This document shows positions 8,945 through 17,466 of a stretch of DNA of 64,000 nt, piece after piece. A program made the position numbers and the translations under genes. The stretch is taken from positions 108,779 to 172,778 of the forward strand of contig NZ_JAAXPO010000005.1 in the NCBI RefSeq assembly GCF_012396485.1. Reading direction: 5' to 3'. The DNA is from Leuconostoc holzapfelii (GTDB lineage: Bacteria; Bacillota; Bacilli; Lactobacillales; Lactobacillaceae). The first letter of the stretch is position 1, and each line of letters opens with the position of its first letter. The notes below the pieces were generated by a model that worked only from the letters and a program-made list of their open reading frames with translations, searched no databases and was not told the origin of the DNA.

Positions 8945-10213
8945 ATGACTTATCAAACCATTCAACAACAATTAGATAAAGGCTGGCGCGTGTTTGACCC
9001 GAACCGGTTAACATTTTTGCGCCAAGTGCTGCAATGGGTCGGGCAACCAGATCAAGCATTAACAATCATTCAAATCGCCGGCACCAATGGGAAAGGCTCA
9101 ACTGGGGCAATGTTGCGTGAAGTCTTACGCGCAAATGGTGAGACAGTGGGCCATTTTGCCAGTCCAGCAGTTTTTAATGATCGCGAACAAATTTGGCTCA
9201 ACGGTCAGTTTGTGACCGAGACCGCCTGGGTATCCGCTTACGAGCAATTGCATGACGCCTTAAATCAACATGACCTGACAATTGCTGCGTTGTCTTATTT
9301 TGAAGTGTGGACGATTGTGGCGTTGTTGGTGTTTCAGGCGGAACATGTGACGTATGCCATTATGGAAGCTGGGTTAGGTGGTCGTGATGATGCCACGCAC
9401 ATGGTTGGGCAAGCCGCTGTCGTAGCTTATACCGAAATCGGGTTAGATCATCAAAATATCTTAGGGCAAACAATGGCCGAAATCGCGCAAAATAAAGCGG
9501 ATCTCATCACGCCAGGCGCATTGGTGGTCAGTGATTTAGTCCAACCTGCTGAAGTGTTAGCTATTTTAAAGGCTACCACCGCAGCTAAACAAGCGACCTG
9601 GGCTGCCCAACCAGTAGCGGTGGTCGTCAAGCACGACACACCGGCGGGATTGGTTGTGTCGGTTGCAGGCGAACGTTACCAGTTGGGGTTAGTCGGGGCG
9701 TTTCAACGACGTAACCTTGGCGTGGTTTGGCAAATTCTAGCAGCACTAGAAACGCGCGATCAACTCAGAATTGATGTCGCAACCCGGCGACGTGGCCTAG
9801 CGCAGGCACACATGTTGGGGCGCATGCAGGTCGATCCAACGCGGCATATTTTATGGGATGGGGCGCATAATGAAGATGCCGTCCAAGGACTCGTGGCAAC
9901 CCTGAAAAACTGGGCGTTACCGGAACGGCCAATCTTGGTTCTTGGGGTGTTAGCCGATAAAAACTATCAACAAATGCTCAACATTGTGTTACCGATGGTC
10001 TCAGCAGTGATTACGGTCACGCCCAATAATCCGCGTGCCTTGTCAGCAGCCGCTTTGGCCAAGGCAGTGCAAGCAGTGGCTGCCGAAATGCCCGTGACAG
10101 TCATGGACCAAGACCCATTGGCATACGCTATGGCGCAACGCACATCCCCAAGCCAATATATTATTGTCGCGGGCTCATTTTATACGTTAAATGCAGTTGG
10201 AGGTTTTTCATGA
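8945..10213 (+). CDS. folC: Folylpolyglutamate / dihydrofolate synthase
   Basis: Mur-ligase-type ATP enzyme that adds glutamate to dihydropteroate or folates. The 422-residue protein has the P-loop IAGTNGKGST, GLGGRDDATH (usual form GLGGRLDAT), the metal-binding region TEIGLDHQNILG, and the C-terminal domain entry ILWDGAHNEDAV. The ATG at 8945 lies 4 bases after folE; it lacks a strong ribosome site, so translation probably couples to folE. An alternative start inside folE at 8894 is less likely because the family begins close to TYQ...L. It overlaps the next gene by 4 bases. Confidence 0.92.
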   Translation: MTYQTIQQQLDKGWRVFDPNRLTFLRQVLQWVGQPDQALTIIQIAGTNGKGSTGAMLREVLRANGETVGHFASPAVFNDREQIWLNGQFVTETAWVSAYEQLHDALNQHDLTIAALSYFEVWTIVALLVFQAEHVTYAIMEAGLGGRDDATHMVGQAAVVAYTEIGLDHQNILGQTMAEIAQNKADLITPGALVVSDLVQPAEVLAILKATTAAKQATWAAQPVAVVVKHDTPAGLVVSVAGERYQLGLVGAFQRRNLGVVWQILAALETRDQLRIDVATRRRGLAQAHMLGRMQVDPTRHILWDGAHNEDAVQGLVATLKNWALPERPILVLGVLADKNYQQMLNIVLPMVSAVITVTPNNPRALSAAALAKAVQAVAAEMPVTVMDQDPLAYAMAQRTSPSQYIIVAGSFYTLNAVGGFS

Positions 10214-10809
10214 TTAAGCGGTTGGTGATTGCATCAAATAATTCAGCAAAAACGCGTGAGATTGTCGCTGTTTTTGCCACGTTTGGGATGACAGCCGTGA
10301 ACTATCGCGAGCTGATTTCCGAAAAAACGTTTCCAGCAGAAACAACGGATGATCAATTGGAAAATGCATTGGGTAAGGCACGATTTATCCAGCAATTTTT
10401 ACCTAATGAGTATATTTTAGCCGATGATACGGGCGCTTTTTTTGCGGCCTTTCCGAATCAATTTGGGTTGACGATTGCCAGAGATTTTAAAGCGATGGGT
10501 TTTCAATCGATGCAAGAAGAGGATGATTATTTACTCGGCTTGTACGAACCTGGCATGGATCGTGGAGCCTATTTGGCGGCTTTGTTTATTTTGCTCACAC
10601 CATCGGGCACTGTGTATCAGAGTACTGGTCGGGGTGGGGTGACTTTGGCATTGGCACCAAGGGGTACCTATTCAGCTGGTTTTGATACGTTATTTGAAGC
10701 GGAAAATGGCTTGACGTTGGCCGAGATGCCAATGGCCGAGCGTGTACAGTATTCTCATCGTGGACGCGCAGCAAAACAGTTATTGGAGAAAATTGGGCAT
10801 GCATTTTGA
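10210..10809 (+). CDS. HAM1/RdgB-family nucleotide pyrophosphatase in the folate operon
   Basis: A 199-residue member of the non-canonical purine NTP pyrophosphatase family: IASNNSAKTREI matches the N-terminal (S/T)xNxxKxxE substrate loop, and ENALGKARF plus ADDTGA match the ENAxxKA and ADDSG motifs. The motifs are looser than in housekeeping RdgB. The gene sits between folC and folP, as does xtp3 in the Lactiplantibacillus plantarum folate cluster. Removal of pyrophosphate from dihydroneopterin triphosphate, between FolE and FolB, has no other candidate in the operon; assigning that step here is an inference from position. Overlaps folC by 4 bases and folP by 11. Confidence 0.8.
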   Translation: MIKRLVIASNNSAKTREIVAVFATFGMTAVNYRELISEKTFPAETTDDQLENALGKARFIQQFLPNEYILADDTGAFFAAFPNQFGLTIARDFKAMGFQSMQEEDDYLLGLYEPGMDRGAYLAALFILLTPSGTVYQSTGRGGVTLALAPRGTYSAGFDTLFEAENGLTLAEMPMAERVQYSHRGRAAKQLLEKIGHAF

Positions 10810-11866
10810 ACAAATTACAACAGAAAACCCTGTTCTAGCACAAATGGTGGTGCGCAGTGAAGGGGCTGCTTGGCGGATTACCGCTGCCGATCAACAATGT
10901 TTGGCTGAGTACAATGCTATCCCATTAACTGCGGAGACGTATTGGTTAAGTCGTGGTGCGATTGTCGCGTTACATGAACGCACTGCCAGCCTTGAATTGC
11001 AACAATGGTTAGTGGCTAATGACCGTCTCTGGGTCGTGAATGGGAAAACCTTGCATGATGCTGACGGCATTATCTATGGCGTGTTAAATGTCAGTCCGGA
11101 ATCCTTTTATAATGGCGATCAAGTGGCAGATGTTGACACGATGGTGGCTCGAGCTGGTGAGATGTTGGCCAAAGGGGCTGATGTGATTGAAGTAGGTGGG
11201 CAAACCACCAAGCCAGGTTTTGAAGCCGCTGGGCTTGAATTGACCCCAACTGCGGAAATTGATCGGATTGCACCGGTCATTAACGGTATTAAAGCGCAAT
11301 ACCCAGATGCGGTTATTGCTGTCGATACCTATAAATATGATGTCATGGTCCGCGCCGTTGCTTTGGGCGTTGATATTATTAATGATGTCAACGGCTTTTT
11401 GGATGATCCGCGGAAAGCACCGTTTCTGGCAGACCAGCAAGTTGGTTTGTTAACGATGTGGAATCCGCGTGGTGAGACAGTTCAGAACTTGCAAGCGGAA
11501 ATGCACGCGTGGTTTGAAGATAATTTGGCACAATTGACGGCGGCCGGCATTAATCGCCAACGCATTGCGCTTGATCCAGGCGTTGGGTATGCGAAAAACT
11601 CCGACGTAGCGCAAGATTTGGCCATGATGAACACGATTGGTCATTTGCAAGATTTGCAACGACCAGTGATGACGGCTGTTTCTAACAAAGGTTGGGCCAA
11701 GTTTTTGCTTGGGTTACCAAAGTTGGCCCGGGCGGATGTGTCATTGGTGGCGGCAACAGAAATGTTTCAGCGTGGTGCGCGCATTCTACGCGTGCATGAT
11801 GTGCAATCAGCAAAGGAAATGACGCAAGTGGTGCGCGCGATTGCCCAAAGTTTTTGGCAAAAATAG
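10799..11866 (+). CDS. folP: Dihydropteroate synthase with N-terminal extension
   Basis: Joins hydroxymethyl-dihydropterin pyrophosphate with p-aminobenzoate; the target of sulfonamides. The DHPS barrel begins around residue 98 with IYGVLNVSPESFYNGD (usual ILNVTPDSF) and continues through EVGGQTTKPG, VDTYKYDVM, INDVNGF, LDPGVGYAKNSDV and TAVSNKGW to RVHDV, matching the pterin- and phosphate-binding residues. At 355 residues it exceeds the typical 270-280 because of about 95 extra N-terminal residues of no recognised fold, a feature seen in lactobacillar FolP. The ATG at 10799 follows GGAG and overlaps the previous gene by 11 bases. Last gene of the operon. Confidence 0.92.
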   Translation: MHFEQITTENPVLAQMVVRSEGAAWRITAADQQCLAEYNAIPLTAETYWLSRGAIVALHERTASLELQQWLVANDRLWVVNGKTLHDADGIIYGVLNVSPESFYNGDQVADVDTMVARAGEMLAKGADVIEVGGQTTKPGFEAAGLELTPTAEIDRIAPVINGIKAQYPDAVIAVDTYKYDVMVRAVALGVDIINDVNGFLDDPRKAPFLADQQVGLLTMWNPRGETVQNLQAEMHAWFEDNLAQLTAAGINRQRIALDPGVGYAKNSDVAQDLAMMNTIGHLQDLQRPVMTAVSNKGWAKFLLGLPKLARADVSLVAATEMFQRGARILRVHDVQSAKEMTQVVRAIAQSFWQK

Positions 11867-11878
11867 TGTGAATAAAGC

Positions 11879-11907
11879 TTGTGATGATTTAAAAAATAAG
11901 GTATACT
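11879..11907 (+). promoter_or_regulatory. Promoter ahead of the ABC exporter
   Basis: TTGTGA (11879-11884) and TATACT (11902-11907) are 17 bases apart. Transcription would begin near 11914 and meet the strong terminator only about 60 bases later. Confidence 0.75.
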
Positions 11908-11921
11908 ACTAGTGACCAACT

Positions 11922-11977
11922 GGGTAGTATCTATCTACCTACCCGCCAGCAACATGCATGTGTTGCTGGCGTTTTTT
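11922..11977 (+). terminator. Leader terminator / candidate attenuator of the ABC exporter operon
   Basis: A perfect 11-bp stem (11944-11954 with 11961-11971, loop of 6) is followed by six T residues (11972-11977). Just upstream, GGGTAG (11922-11927) can pair with CTACCC (11939-11944), which touches the first base of the terminator stem, so an alternative fold is possible. The terminator may end folP transcription, but a full promoter lies between folP and it, so it also ends or attenuates a ~60-nt RNA before the exporter at 12058. Confidence 0.7.
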
Positions 11978-12057
11978 ATGGTCTTTTTTCTTGCAAACGC
12001 GTGGCGAAAGGCGCAAAATGAAGCCATATTATTGCAAAAATTTGGAGTGAGAAGCGG

Positions 12058-12960
12058 ATGGTAAATAACGTTTTACAAGTAAAAAACTTGGACAAGTTTT
12101 TTGGTCGGTTTCATGTGTTAAAACAAGTCACGTTCACGATTCACCAAGGTGAAGTGTTTGCTTTACTTGGGCCTAATGGTGCGGGGAAATCAACCCTGAT
12201 TCGGACGATTTTGGGGTTATTAAAGCCTAAATCAGGGCAGGTGACGCTGAACGGGCAAAATGCCTTAACAGAAATTGTGGCGACCCATCAACGGATTGCA
12301 TATGTCCCTGGGGATGTTTATTTGTGGCCGAATTTAACGGGTGGTGAAATTATTGATTTGTTGTTGCGGATAGGGGGGCATGATCATACTGCCAAAACAG
12401 ATGCGCTGATTAAAAAATTTGCGCTTGACCCAACAAAAAAAGCCCGCACTTATTCCAAAGGGAATCGCCAAAAGGTGGCGTTAATTGCCGCATTTTCAGC
12501 CGATGTCGATTTATATATTTTTGATGAACCAACCAGCGGATTAGATCCTTTGCAAGCCCTTAATTTCCAGTCAGAAGTGTTGGCACTGAAAGCGGCCAAT
12601 AAGGCGGTATTGTTAAGTTCCCATATTTTAGATGAAGTTGAGAAAACGGCGGATCAAATTGCCATTATTCGACAAGGCGAAATAATTGAAACTGGTGAAT
12701 TACAAGATTTGCAACATATTGCCAACTTGAATGTCTTAGCTATCGTCACCGAAGATGCCACTGAACTAGCCGCCATGCCTGGGGTGACGAATTTGACACA
12801 GAATGGTCAACGGTTGACCTTTACTGTCTCGCATGCTGGCCTACCAGCAGTGACCAAACAGTTAGCCCAGTACGGCCTAAAAGACTTGCGCATGACACCA
12901 CCGACATTGGAAGAAATCTTTTTGACTTACTACAAGGATGGGGCAGTGCATGAAAAATAA
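12058..12960 (+). CDS. ABC exporter ATP-binding protein
   Basis: A 300-residue nucleotide-binding subunit for a drug- or antibiotic-type exporter. Walker A is GPNGAGKST near residue 41, the signature motif is YSKGNRQKV (a variant of LSGGQ found in polyketide-antibiotic exporter ATPases), and Walker B reads LYIFDEPTSGLDP. SSHILDEVEKTAD provides the H-loop. The ~80-residue C-terminal tail is the usual accessory region. The start at 12058 follows GGAGTGAG. It overlaps the permease gene by 11 bases and so forms a two-gene transporter. Confidence 0.92.
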   Translation: MVNNVLQVKNLDKFFGRFHVLKQVTFTIHQGEVFALLGPNGAGKSTLIRTILGLLKPKSGQVTLNGQNALTEIVATHQRIAYVPGDVYLWPNLTGGEIIDLLLRIGGHDHTAKTDALIKKFALDPTKKARTYSKGNRQKVALIAAFSADVDLYIFDEPTSGLDPLQALNFQSEVLALKAANKAVLLSSHILDEVEKTADQIAIIRQGEIIETGELQDLQHIANLNVLAIVTEDATELAAMPGVTNLTQNGQRLTFTVSHAGLPAVTKQLAQYGLKDLRMTPPTLEEIFLTYYKDGAVHEK

Positions 12961-14554
12961 TTTTGCCAAAACCGGTCAGTTGACCTGGTTTTACCTCAAA
13001 AAAGATTGGCGCGTGTTGACGCTTTGGCTGGTGATTGTCGGCGGGTTGAACCTCGTGATTGCCGCCATTTATAACCAAATTTATGGGACACCAGCCCAAG
13101 TTCAAAGTATTGTGACAACCTTGAAAACGCCGGCCATGGTGGCCCTTTTCGGATTACTTCCGTCATTGCATGCATATACCACTTTTGATATTGCGGTGGG
13201 TGAGATGTTATTGTTTACCATCATGATGCTGGTGGTCATGAATTTACAACTGGTTATCAAAAATACACGCGCTGAAGAAGAAAAAGGCGTGAATGAATTG
13301 TTGCGCAGTCTCGCAGTGGGTAAATTTGCCCAACTAGCAGCCGTATTAATTGAGGTGGTCGCCGTTAATGCGGCAATTGCGTTAACCGGCTTATCTTATC
13401 AGGTTTTGCATGGGGCTACTTGGCCAGCAACCCTATTATTTTCAGCGGGGTTATTGAGTAGTGGGCTTTTGTTTGTTGGGATTGGCCTCCTGACTGCTCA
13501 ATTAGCACGTCAAGCACGCTTGGCCACGGCGATGGGGTATCTCGTTTTTGGCGTGATGTTTGTCGTACGGATGATAACCGATACTGTCAAGCCGGAACTC
13601 ACTTGGCTCTCGCCGTTAGGTTGGGTAGAAAAATGCCAAATTGGCGCGACAAACAACTGGTTGCCCGTGCTACTATTATTTTGTTTGAGCCTGGCGATTA
13701 CCGGTGCTAGTCTGTGGCTATTAGCGGTGCATGATCTTGGGACTGGGCTTGTCAGTGTCAGTGTGGGACCAGCAACGGCGCCAAAGACTTTGCGTGGTTG
13801 GCTCAGTTTACAGGTGCGTTTGGAACGGACCAGCTTTGTGATTTGGTTACTCGGCTTGAGCACTTTGGGTGTGAGTTATGGGGCCATTTTTAATCAAATC
13901 AAACAGTTGGCGACCGACAATGCCGTCCTCAAAAATTTGCTAGGGACGTCAAAAATTGCCCAACTGGGCGATCAAATTGTTTTAGTTTTTATGCATACGA
14001 TCTTGATTATGCCAGTCACAATCGCCAGCCTCGCTGGCCTCATCACGATTGGGCGTTTTAAGCGCGACTTAGAGAAGGGCACGATTGACTTAATCAGTGC
14101 GCATGCAATTAGCCGAACACGCCTATTTTTCGGTTACATTGGCAGTGGGATAATCTTCACGTTTGGCGCCTGGTTAGCTGCGATGACTAGTATGTTTTTA
14201 GCACAAACCATTGTGATGCCGCAACCGATTGCGTTTGCCAAATTTAACGCGGTCGTCATTAATGACACCCCAGTTTTGTTATTTTTTGTTGGCTTAGCTG
14301 CCGCACTCATGGGGTGGGTGCCAAAGTGGTATCGGCTTGTGTATTTGGTCCTAGGGATTAATTTTTACCTGCTTTATTTAGGTAAAATGCTTAAAATGCC
14401 AGATTGGTTAATCCAAGCAACGCCCAGTTCATGGGTGGCGCAAGTCCCAATTTCAGCTATTGATTGGGTATCTTGGAGTACTGTATTTGCGATTGGGCTG
14501 ATTTTGAGTGGCCTGGGGTATTTTGGTTACCAACGTGGTGATTTGCGTAGTTAA
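12950..14554 (+). CDS. ABC exporter permease, polyketide/multidrug type
   Basis: A 534-residue integral membrane protein with about twelve hydrophobic segments in two similar halves, as in the large permeases annotated as exporters of polyketide antibiotics. ARAEEEKGVNELL-like and RFKRDLEKGTIDLI stretches are cytoplasmic coupling loops, each following a pair of membrane segments. Its partner is the ATPase immediately upstream. The ATG at 12950 is preferred over 12938 because AAGGATGGGG precedes it. Substrate unknown; self-protection against a small toxic molecule is a guess from family membership. Confidence 0.85.
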   Translation: MKNNFAKTGQLTWFYLKKDWRVLTLWLVIVGGLNLVIAAIYNQIYGTPAQVQSIVTTLKTPAMVALFGLLPSLHAYTTFDIAVGEMLLFTIMMLVVMNLQLVIKNTRAEEEKGVNELLRSLAVGKFAQLAAVLIEVVAVNAAIALTGLSYQVLHGATWPATLLFSAGLLSSGLLFVGIGLLTAQLARQARLATAMGYLVFGVMFVVRMITDTVKPELTWLSPLGWVEKCQIGATNNWLPVLLLFCLSLAITGASLWLLAVHDLGTGLVSVSVGPATAPKTLRGWLSLQVRLERTSFVIWLLGLSTLGVSYGAIFNQIKQLATDNAVLKNLLGTSKIAQLGDQIVLVFMHTILIMPVTIASLAGLITIGRFKRDLEKGTIDLISAHAISRTRLFFGYIGSGIIFTFGAWLAAMTSMFLAQTIVMPQPIAFAKFNAVVINDTPVLLFFVGLAAALMGWVPKWYRLVYLVLGINFYLLYLGKMLKMPDWLIQATPSSWVAQVPISAIDWVSWSTVFAIGLILSGLGYFGYQRGDLRS

Positions 14555-14583
14555 TCATATCGGTTAACACCAGTTGAGTCGAT

Positions 14584-14613
14584 TTGATTTCATCGGGTAA
14601 TTTGAGATAGAAT
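14584..14613 (+). promoter_or_regulatory. Probable promoter of tex
   Basis: TTGATT (14584-14589) and TAGAAT (14608-14613) are 18 bases apart, about 60 bases before the tex start. Confidence 0.5.
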
Positions 14614-14673
14614 GAAAGATATTGTCTCGTCTCATACCGGACAAGAGCGAAAAGAGAGTAACGGAATTTATAC

Positions 14674-16869
14674 ATGACAGAATTGGTTTTAACCGCGTTA
14701 TCGCAAACAGATCTTGCGGCGCACGTTGCAGCAGACTTGGGGCTGCATCAGAAGCAAACTCAAGCGACACTAACCTTATTAAATGATGGGGCAACCGTAC
14801 CTTTCATCGCGCGATATCGTAAAGAAATGACCAGCGATTTAGACGAAGTGCAAATTCGCGCAATACAAACAACGGCCAAAAAAGTCCAAGATTTGACTGA
14901 TCGCAAGCATGCGGTCTTAAAGGCGATTGCAGATCAGCAAAAGTTAACCCCTGCGCTACAAACAGCTATTAACGCGGCGATCACATTGCAAGCCGTTGAA
15001 GATTTATACCTGCCTTTTAAACAAAAAAGGCGCACAAAAGCCATGATTGCACGTGAAAATGGACTCCAGCCATTAGCTGATCAAGTGCTGGCCCATCTCG
15101 ATCAGCATATCCCATATCGAGATTTCGTGACTGATGCCCTCCCAACAACCGCTGATGTCCAAGCCGGCCTACATGAAATTTTAGCTGAACAAATTGGTGA
15201 AAATGCGACTTTCCGTCAATGGTTACGGACACGCATGCAACAAGACGGTATTTTGGCCGTCACGTTAAAGCGAGGCGGCCAAGCAAGGGATCCGCAGGAA
15301 GTATATGGCCAATATTACGCCTATAGCGAACCCATCAAAACACTCAATGCGAATCAATTTAGAATTTTAGCCGTTAATCGTGGCGAGAAGGACGGCGTCT
15401 TGTCGGTGAAAATCGACTTTGCAGAAGCACGCATGATGCACTTTATTCAAACGACGTTGCAGCAAGGGCAAACAGCAAATGAAGACAGCCTTGTCGTGTT
15501 ACGAGCTGCGATTGCCGATGCTTACAAACGCTTCATTCAACCAGCTGTTGAACGTGAAATTCGGCAAACGTTAACTCAAGGTGCTCAAGCGCAAGCCATT
15601 CAAGTTTTTGGTGAGAATTTATACCACCTATTGATGCAAGCACCGTTAACTGGTCAAGTTGTGATGGGGTTTGATCCTGGATTTAGGACAGGCGCCAAAC
15701 TAGCAATTATCGATGCCCACGGAAAGTTTCTTAAAAAGCAGGTGATTTATCCCCATAAGCCGGCCAATGCGCAACAACGTGCAGCTGCCGCTGAGATATT
15801 TAAAGCGCTTGTTGCGGAATATGATGTCCAATTGGTGGCTATTGGCAATGGGACAGCATCACGCGAATCAGAAGAATTTGTGGCGGCCAACTTGCCCAAA
15901 AATGTGAAGTATACGATCGTCAATGAAGCAGGTGCGTCCGTCTACTCAGCTTCCGATGCTGCGCGCCAAGAATTTCCCGATCTACAAGTTGAAGAGCGTT
16001 CAGCGATCTCAATTGGCCGACGTATTCAAGACCCCTTGGCTGAATTGATTAAAATTGATCCGAAATCTGTTGGTGTCGGGCAATATCAACATGATTTGAA
16101 CACCAAAGCGTTAGATGAGCAAGTTGATGCGGTTGTAGAAACTGCGGTCAACCAAGTCGGCGTCAATTTAAATACTGCGAGCGTGGCATTATTAACCCAC
16201 ATTGCGGGGCTAAATCAAACGTTGGCGCAAAATATTGTCGCGTTTCGTGAGACTAATGGTGAATTCACCGCACGTGAGCAACTTAAAAAAGTACCACGTT
16301 TGGGACCAAAAGCCTACGAACAGGCAGCAGGTTTCTTACGTATTGTCTCGGGCGGGAATGTTTTGGATAATACTGACATTCATCCGGAGAGTTATACTGC
16401 GGCTAAGTCGCTGTTAACATTGGCCGACATATCACCAACTGAGCTGACAACGCCAGCAGCCAACCAGCGTTTACAAGCACTGGATCACATCGCCACAGCC
16501 GAAAAATTAGGCATTGGCGAACAAACCTTACATGATATCGTGATGAGTTTACAGAAGCCAGGACGAGATGGCCGATCACACATGGTCGGTGCCTTGCTCA
16601 AGTCAGATGTCTTGCACATTGAAGATTTAAAACCAGGCATGAAATTGCAGGGCACAGTCCGTAATGTGGTTGATTTTGGTGCCTTTGTTGACCTTGGGGT
16701 GAAACATGATGGATTGGTGCATATTTCACGCTTAGCTAAGCGACGCGTGAAGACACCGTCAGAAATTGTGGCAGTTGGGGACATTGTCGATGTTTGGGTC
16801 GTTACGATTGACGCCAAGCGCCAACGTATTGGCCTGACGATGGTGCAACCAGAGGAAACTACGGCATGA
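14674..16869 (+). CDS. tex: Tex-family RNA-binding transcription accessory protein
   Basis: A 731-residue homologue of Tex/YhgF, a multidomain nucleic-acid-binding protein related to eukaryotic Spt6. The order is typical: helical N-terminal region (1-320) with VPFIARYRKEMT, a YqgF/RNase H-like domain from about residue 328 (VMGFDPGFRTG), helix-hairpin-helix segments near 500-560 (VGVNLNTAS, LKKVPRLGPKAYEQAAGF) and a C-terminal S1 domain from about 650 (KLQGTVRNVVDFGAFVDLGV). Its exact role in bacteria is not settled. The stop overlaps the next gene by 4 bases. Confidence 0.95.
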   Translation: MTELVLTALSQTDLAAHVAADLGLHQKQTQATLTLLNDGATVPFIARYRKEMTSDLDEVQIRAIQTTAKKVQDLTDRKHAVLKAIADQQKLTPALQTAINAAITLQAVEDLYLPFKQKRRTKAMIARENGLQPLADQVLAHLDQHIPYRDFVTDALPTTADVQAGLHEILAEQIGENATFRQWLRTRMQQDGILAVTLKRGGQARDPQEVYGQYYAYSEPIKTLNANQFRILAVNRGEKDGVLSVKIDFAEARMMHFIQTTLQQGQTANEDSLVVLRAAIADAYKRFIQPAVEREIRQTLTQGAQAQAIQVFGENLYHLLMQAPLTGQVVMGFDPGFRTGAKLAIIDAHGKFLKKQVIYPHKPANAQQRAAAAEIFKALVAEYDVQLVAIGNGTASRESEEFVAANLPKNVKYTIVNEAGASVYSASDAARQEFPDLQVEERSAISIGRRIQDPLAELIKIDPKSVGVGQYQHDLNTKALDEQVDAVVETAVNQVGVNLNTASVALLTHIAGLNQTLAQNIVAFRETNGEFTAREQLKKVPRLGPKAYEQAAGFLRIVSGGNVLDNTDIHPESYTAAKSLLTLADISPTELTTPAANQRLQALDHIATAEKLGIGEQTLHDIVMSLQKPGRDGRSHMVGALLKSDVLHIEDLKPGMKLQGTVRNVVDFGAFVDLGVKHDGLVHISRLAKRRVKTPSEIVAVGDIVDVWVVTIDAKRQRIGLTMVQPEETTA

Positions 16870-17438
16870 AGATTCAAGTAGCAACACAAGCAGATCAGTT
16901 GGCCGTTCTTGAACTGGAACAAACTATTTTTGACGCTATGGATTTAGCCGTTTACGATGAACTGAGTGTCGCAGAAGTCCAAACAGCCTGGCAATTGGCT
17001 ACACGACAGTCAGACCAATCTCGTTACCATTTTCATCGTGCGCTCGTCGCAAAAGATGAAACAAACACGGTCGTTGGTGTCTTATTTGGTTACCCTGATT
17101 CAGATGAACCAGTATTAGACGAGGCGGTTCAAACTGTTTTAGCCGACCGTTACAGCTACCATCGTTGGTTATTTGACACGTCTGAAGTGTTTGAAAATGA
17201 ATGGTATGTCGATTCGTTAGTTGTGCGAGAAAATGCCCGTGGACAAGGGATTGGCCAGGCCTTGATTAAGGCAGCAGAGGCCAGGGCCCGCCAAGAACAA
17301 CGGGCAGTGATTGGCCTAAATGTTGATGATCGTAATCCAAGGGCCAAAACCTTATATGAACGCTTAGGTTTTGTCGCGCGCGGGCAGCTGAGGATTGGAG
17401 ATCATTCATATACGCATATGCAAAAATCATTGATCTAA
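16866..17438 (+). CDS. GNAT-family N-acetyltransferase
   Basis: A 190-residue GNAT protein. The acetyl-CoA-binding motif A is clear (VVRENARGQGIGQALIKAAE), followed by VIGLNVDDRNPRAKTLYERLGF, the motif B region. The N-terminal half is acidic, with VVGVLFGYPDSDEP, and probably makes the substrate pocket. The substrate cannot be inferred. It is coupled to tex by an ATGA overlap. Confidence 0.88.
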   Translation: MKIQVATQADQLAVLELEQTIFDAMDLAVYDELSVAEVQTAWQLATRQSDQSRYHFHRALVAKDETNTVVGVLFGYPDSDEPVLDEAVQTVLADRYSYHRWLFDTSEVFENEWYVDSLVVRENARGQGIGQALIKAAEARARQEQRAVIGLNVDDRNPRAKTLYERLGFVARGQLRIGDHSYTHMQKSLI

Positions 17439-17466
17439 AAAAAGACTGCCCATGGGCAGTCTTTTT
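17439..17466. terminator. Bidirectional terminator between GNAT gene and yitT-like gene
   Basis: A perfect 28-base palindrome centred between 17452 and 17453 with A- and T-runs on both ends serves the two convergent genes; its right end includes the last base of the reverse-strand stop codon. Confidence 0.9.

Noticed and set aside
11912..12064. GTG-started 50-codon frame across the exporter leader as a real gene
   Set aside because: No ribosome site, it crosses the terminator stem, and its hydrophobic part is produced by the T-run; kept only as a possible part of attenuation.
16485..16922. Reverse-strand frame of 145 codons opposite the tex 3' end
   Set aside because: Antisense shadow of the S1 domain coding region, with cysteine- and serine-rich nonsense composition.
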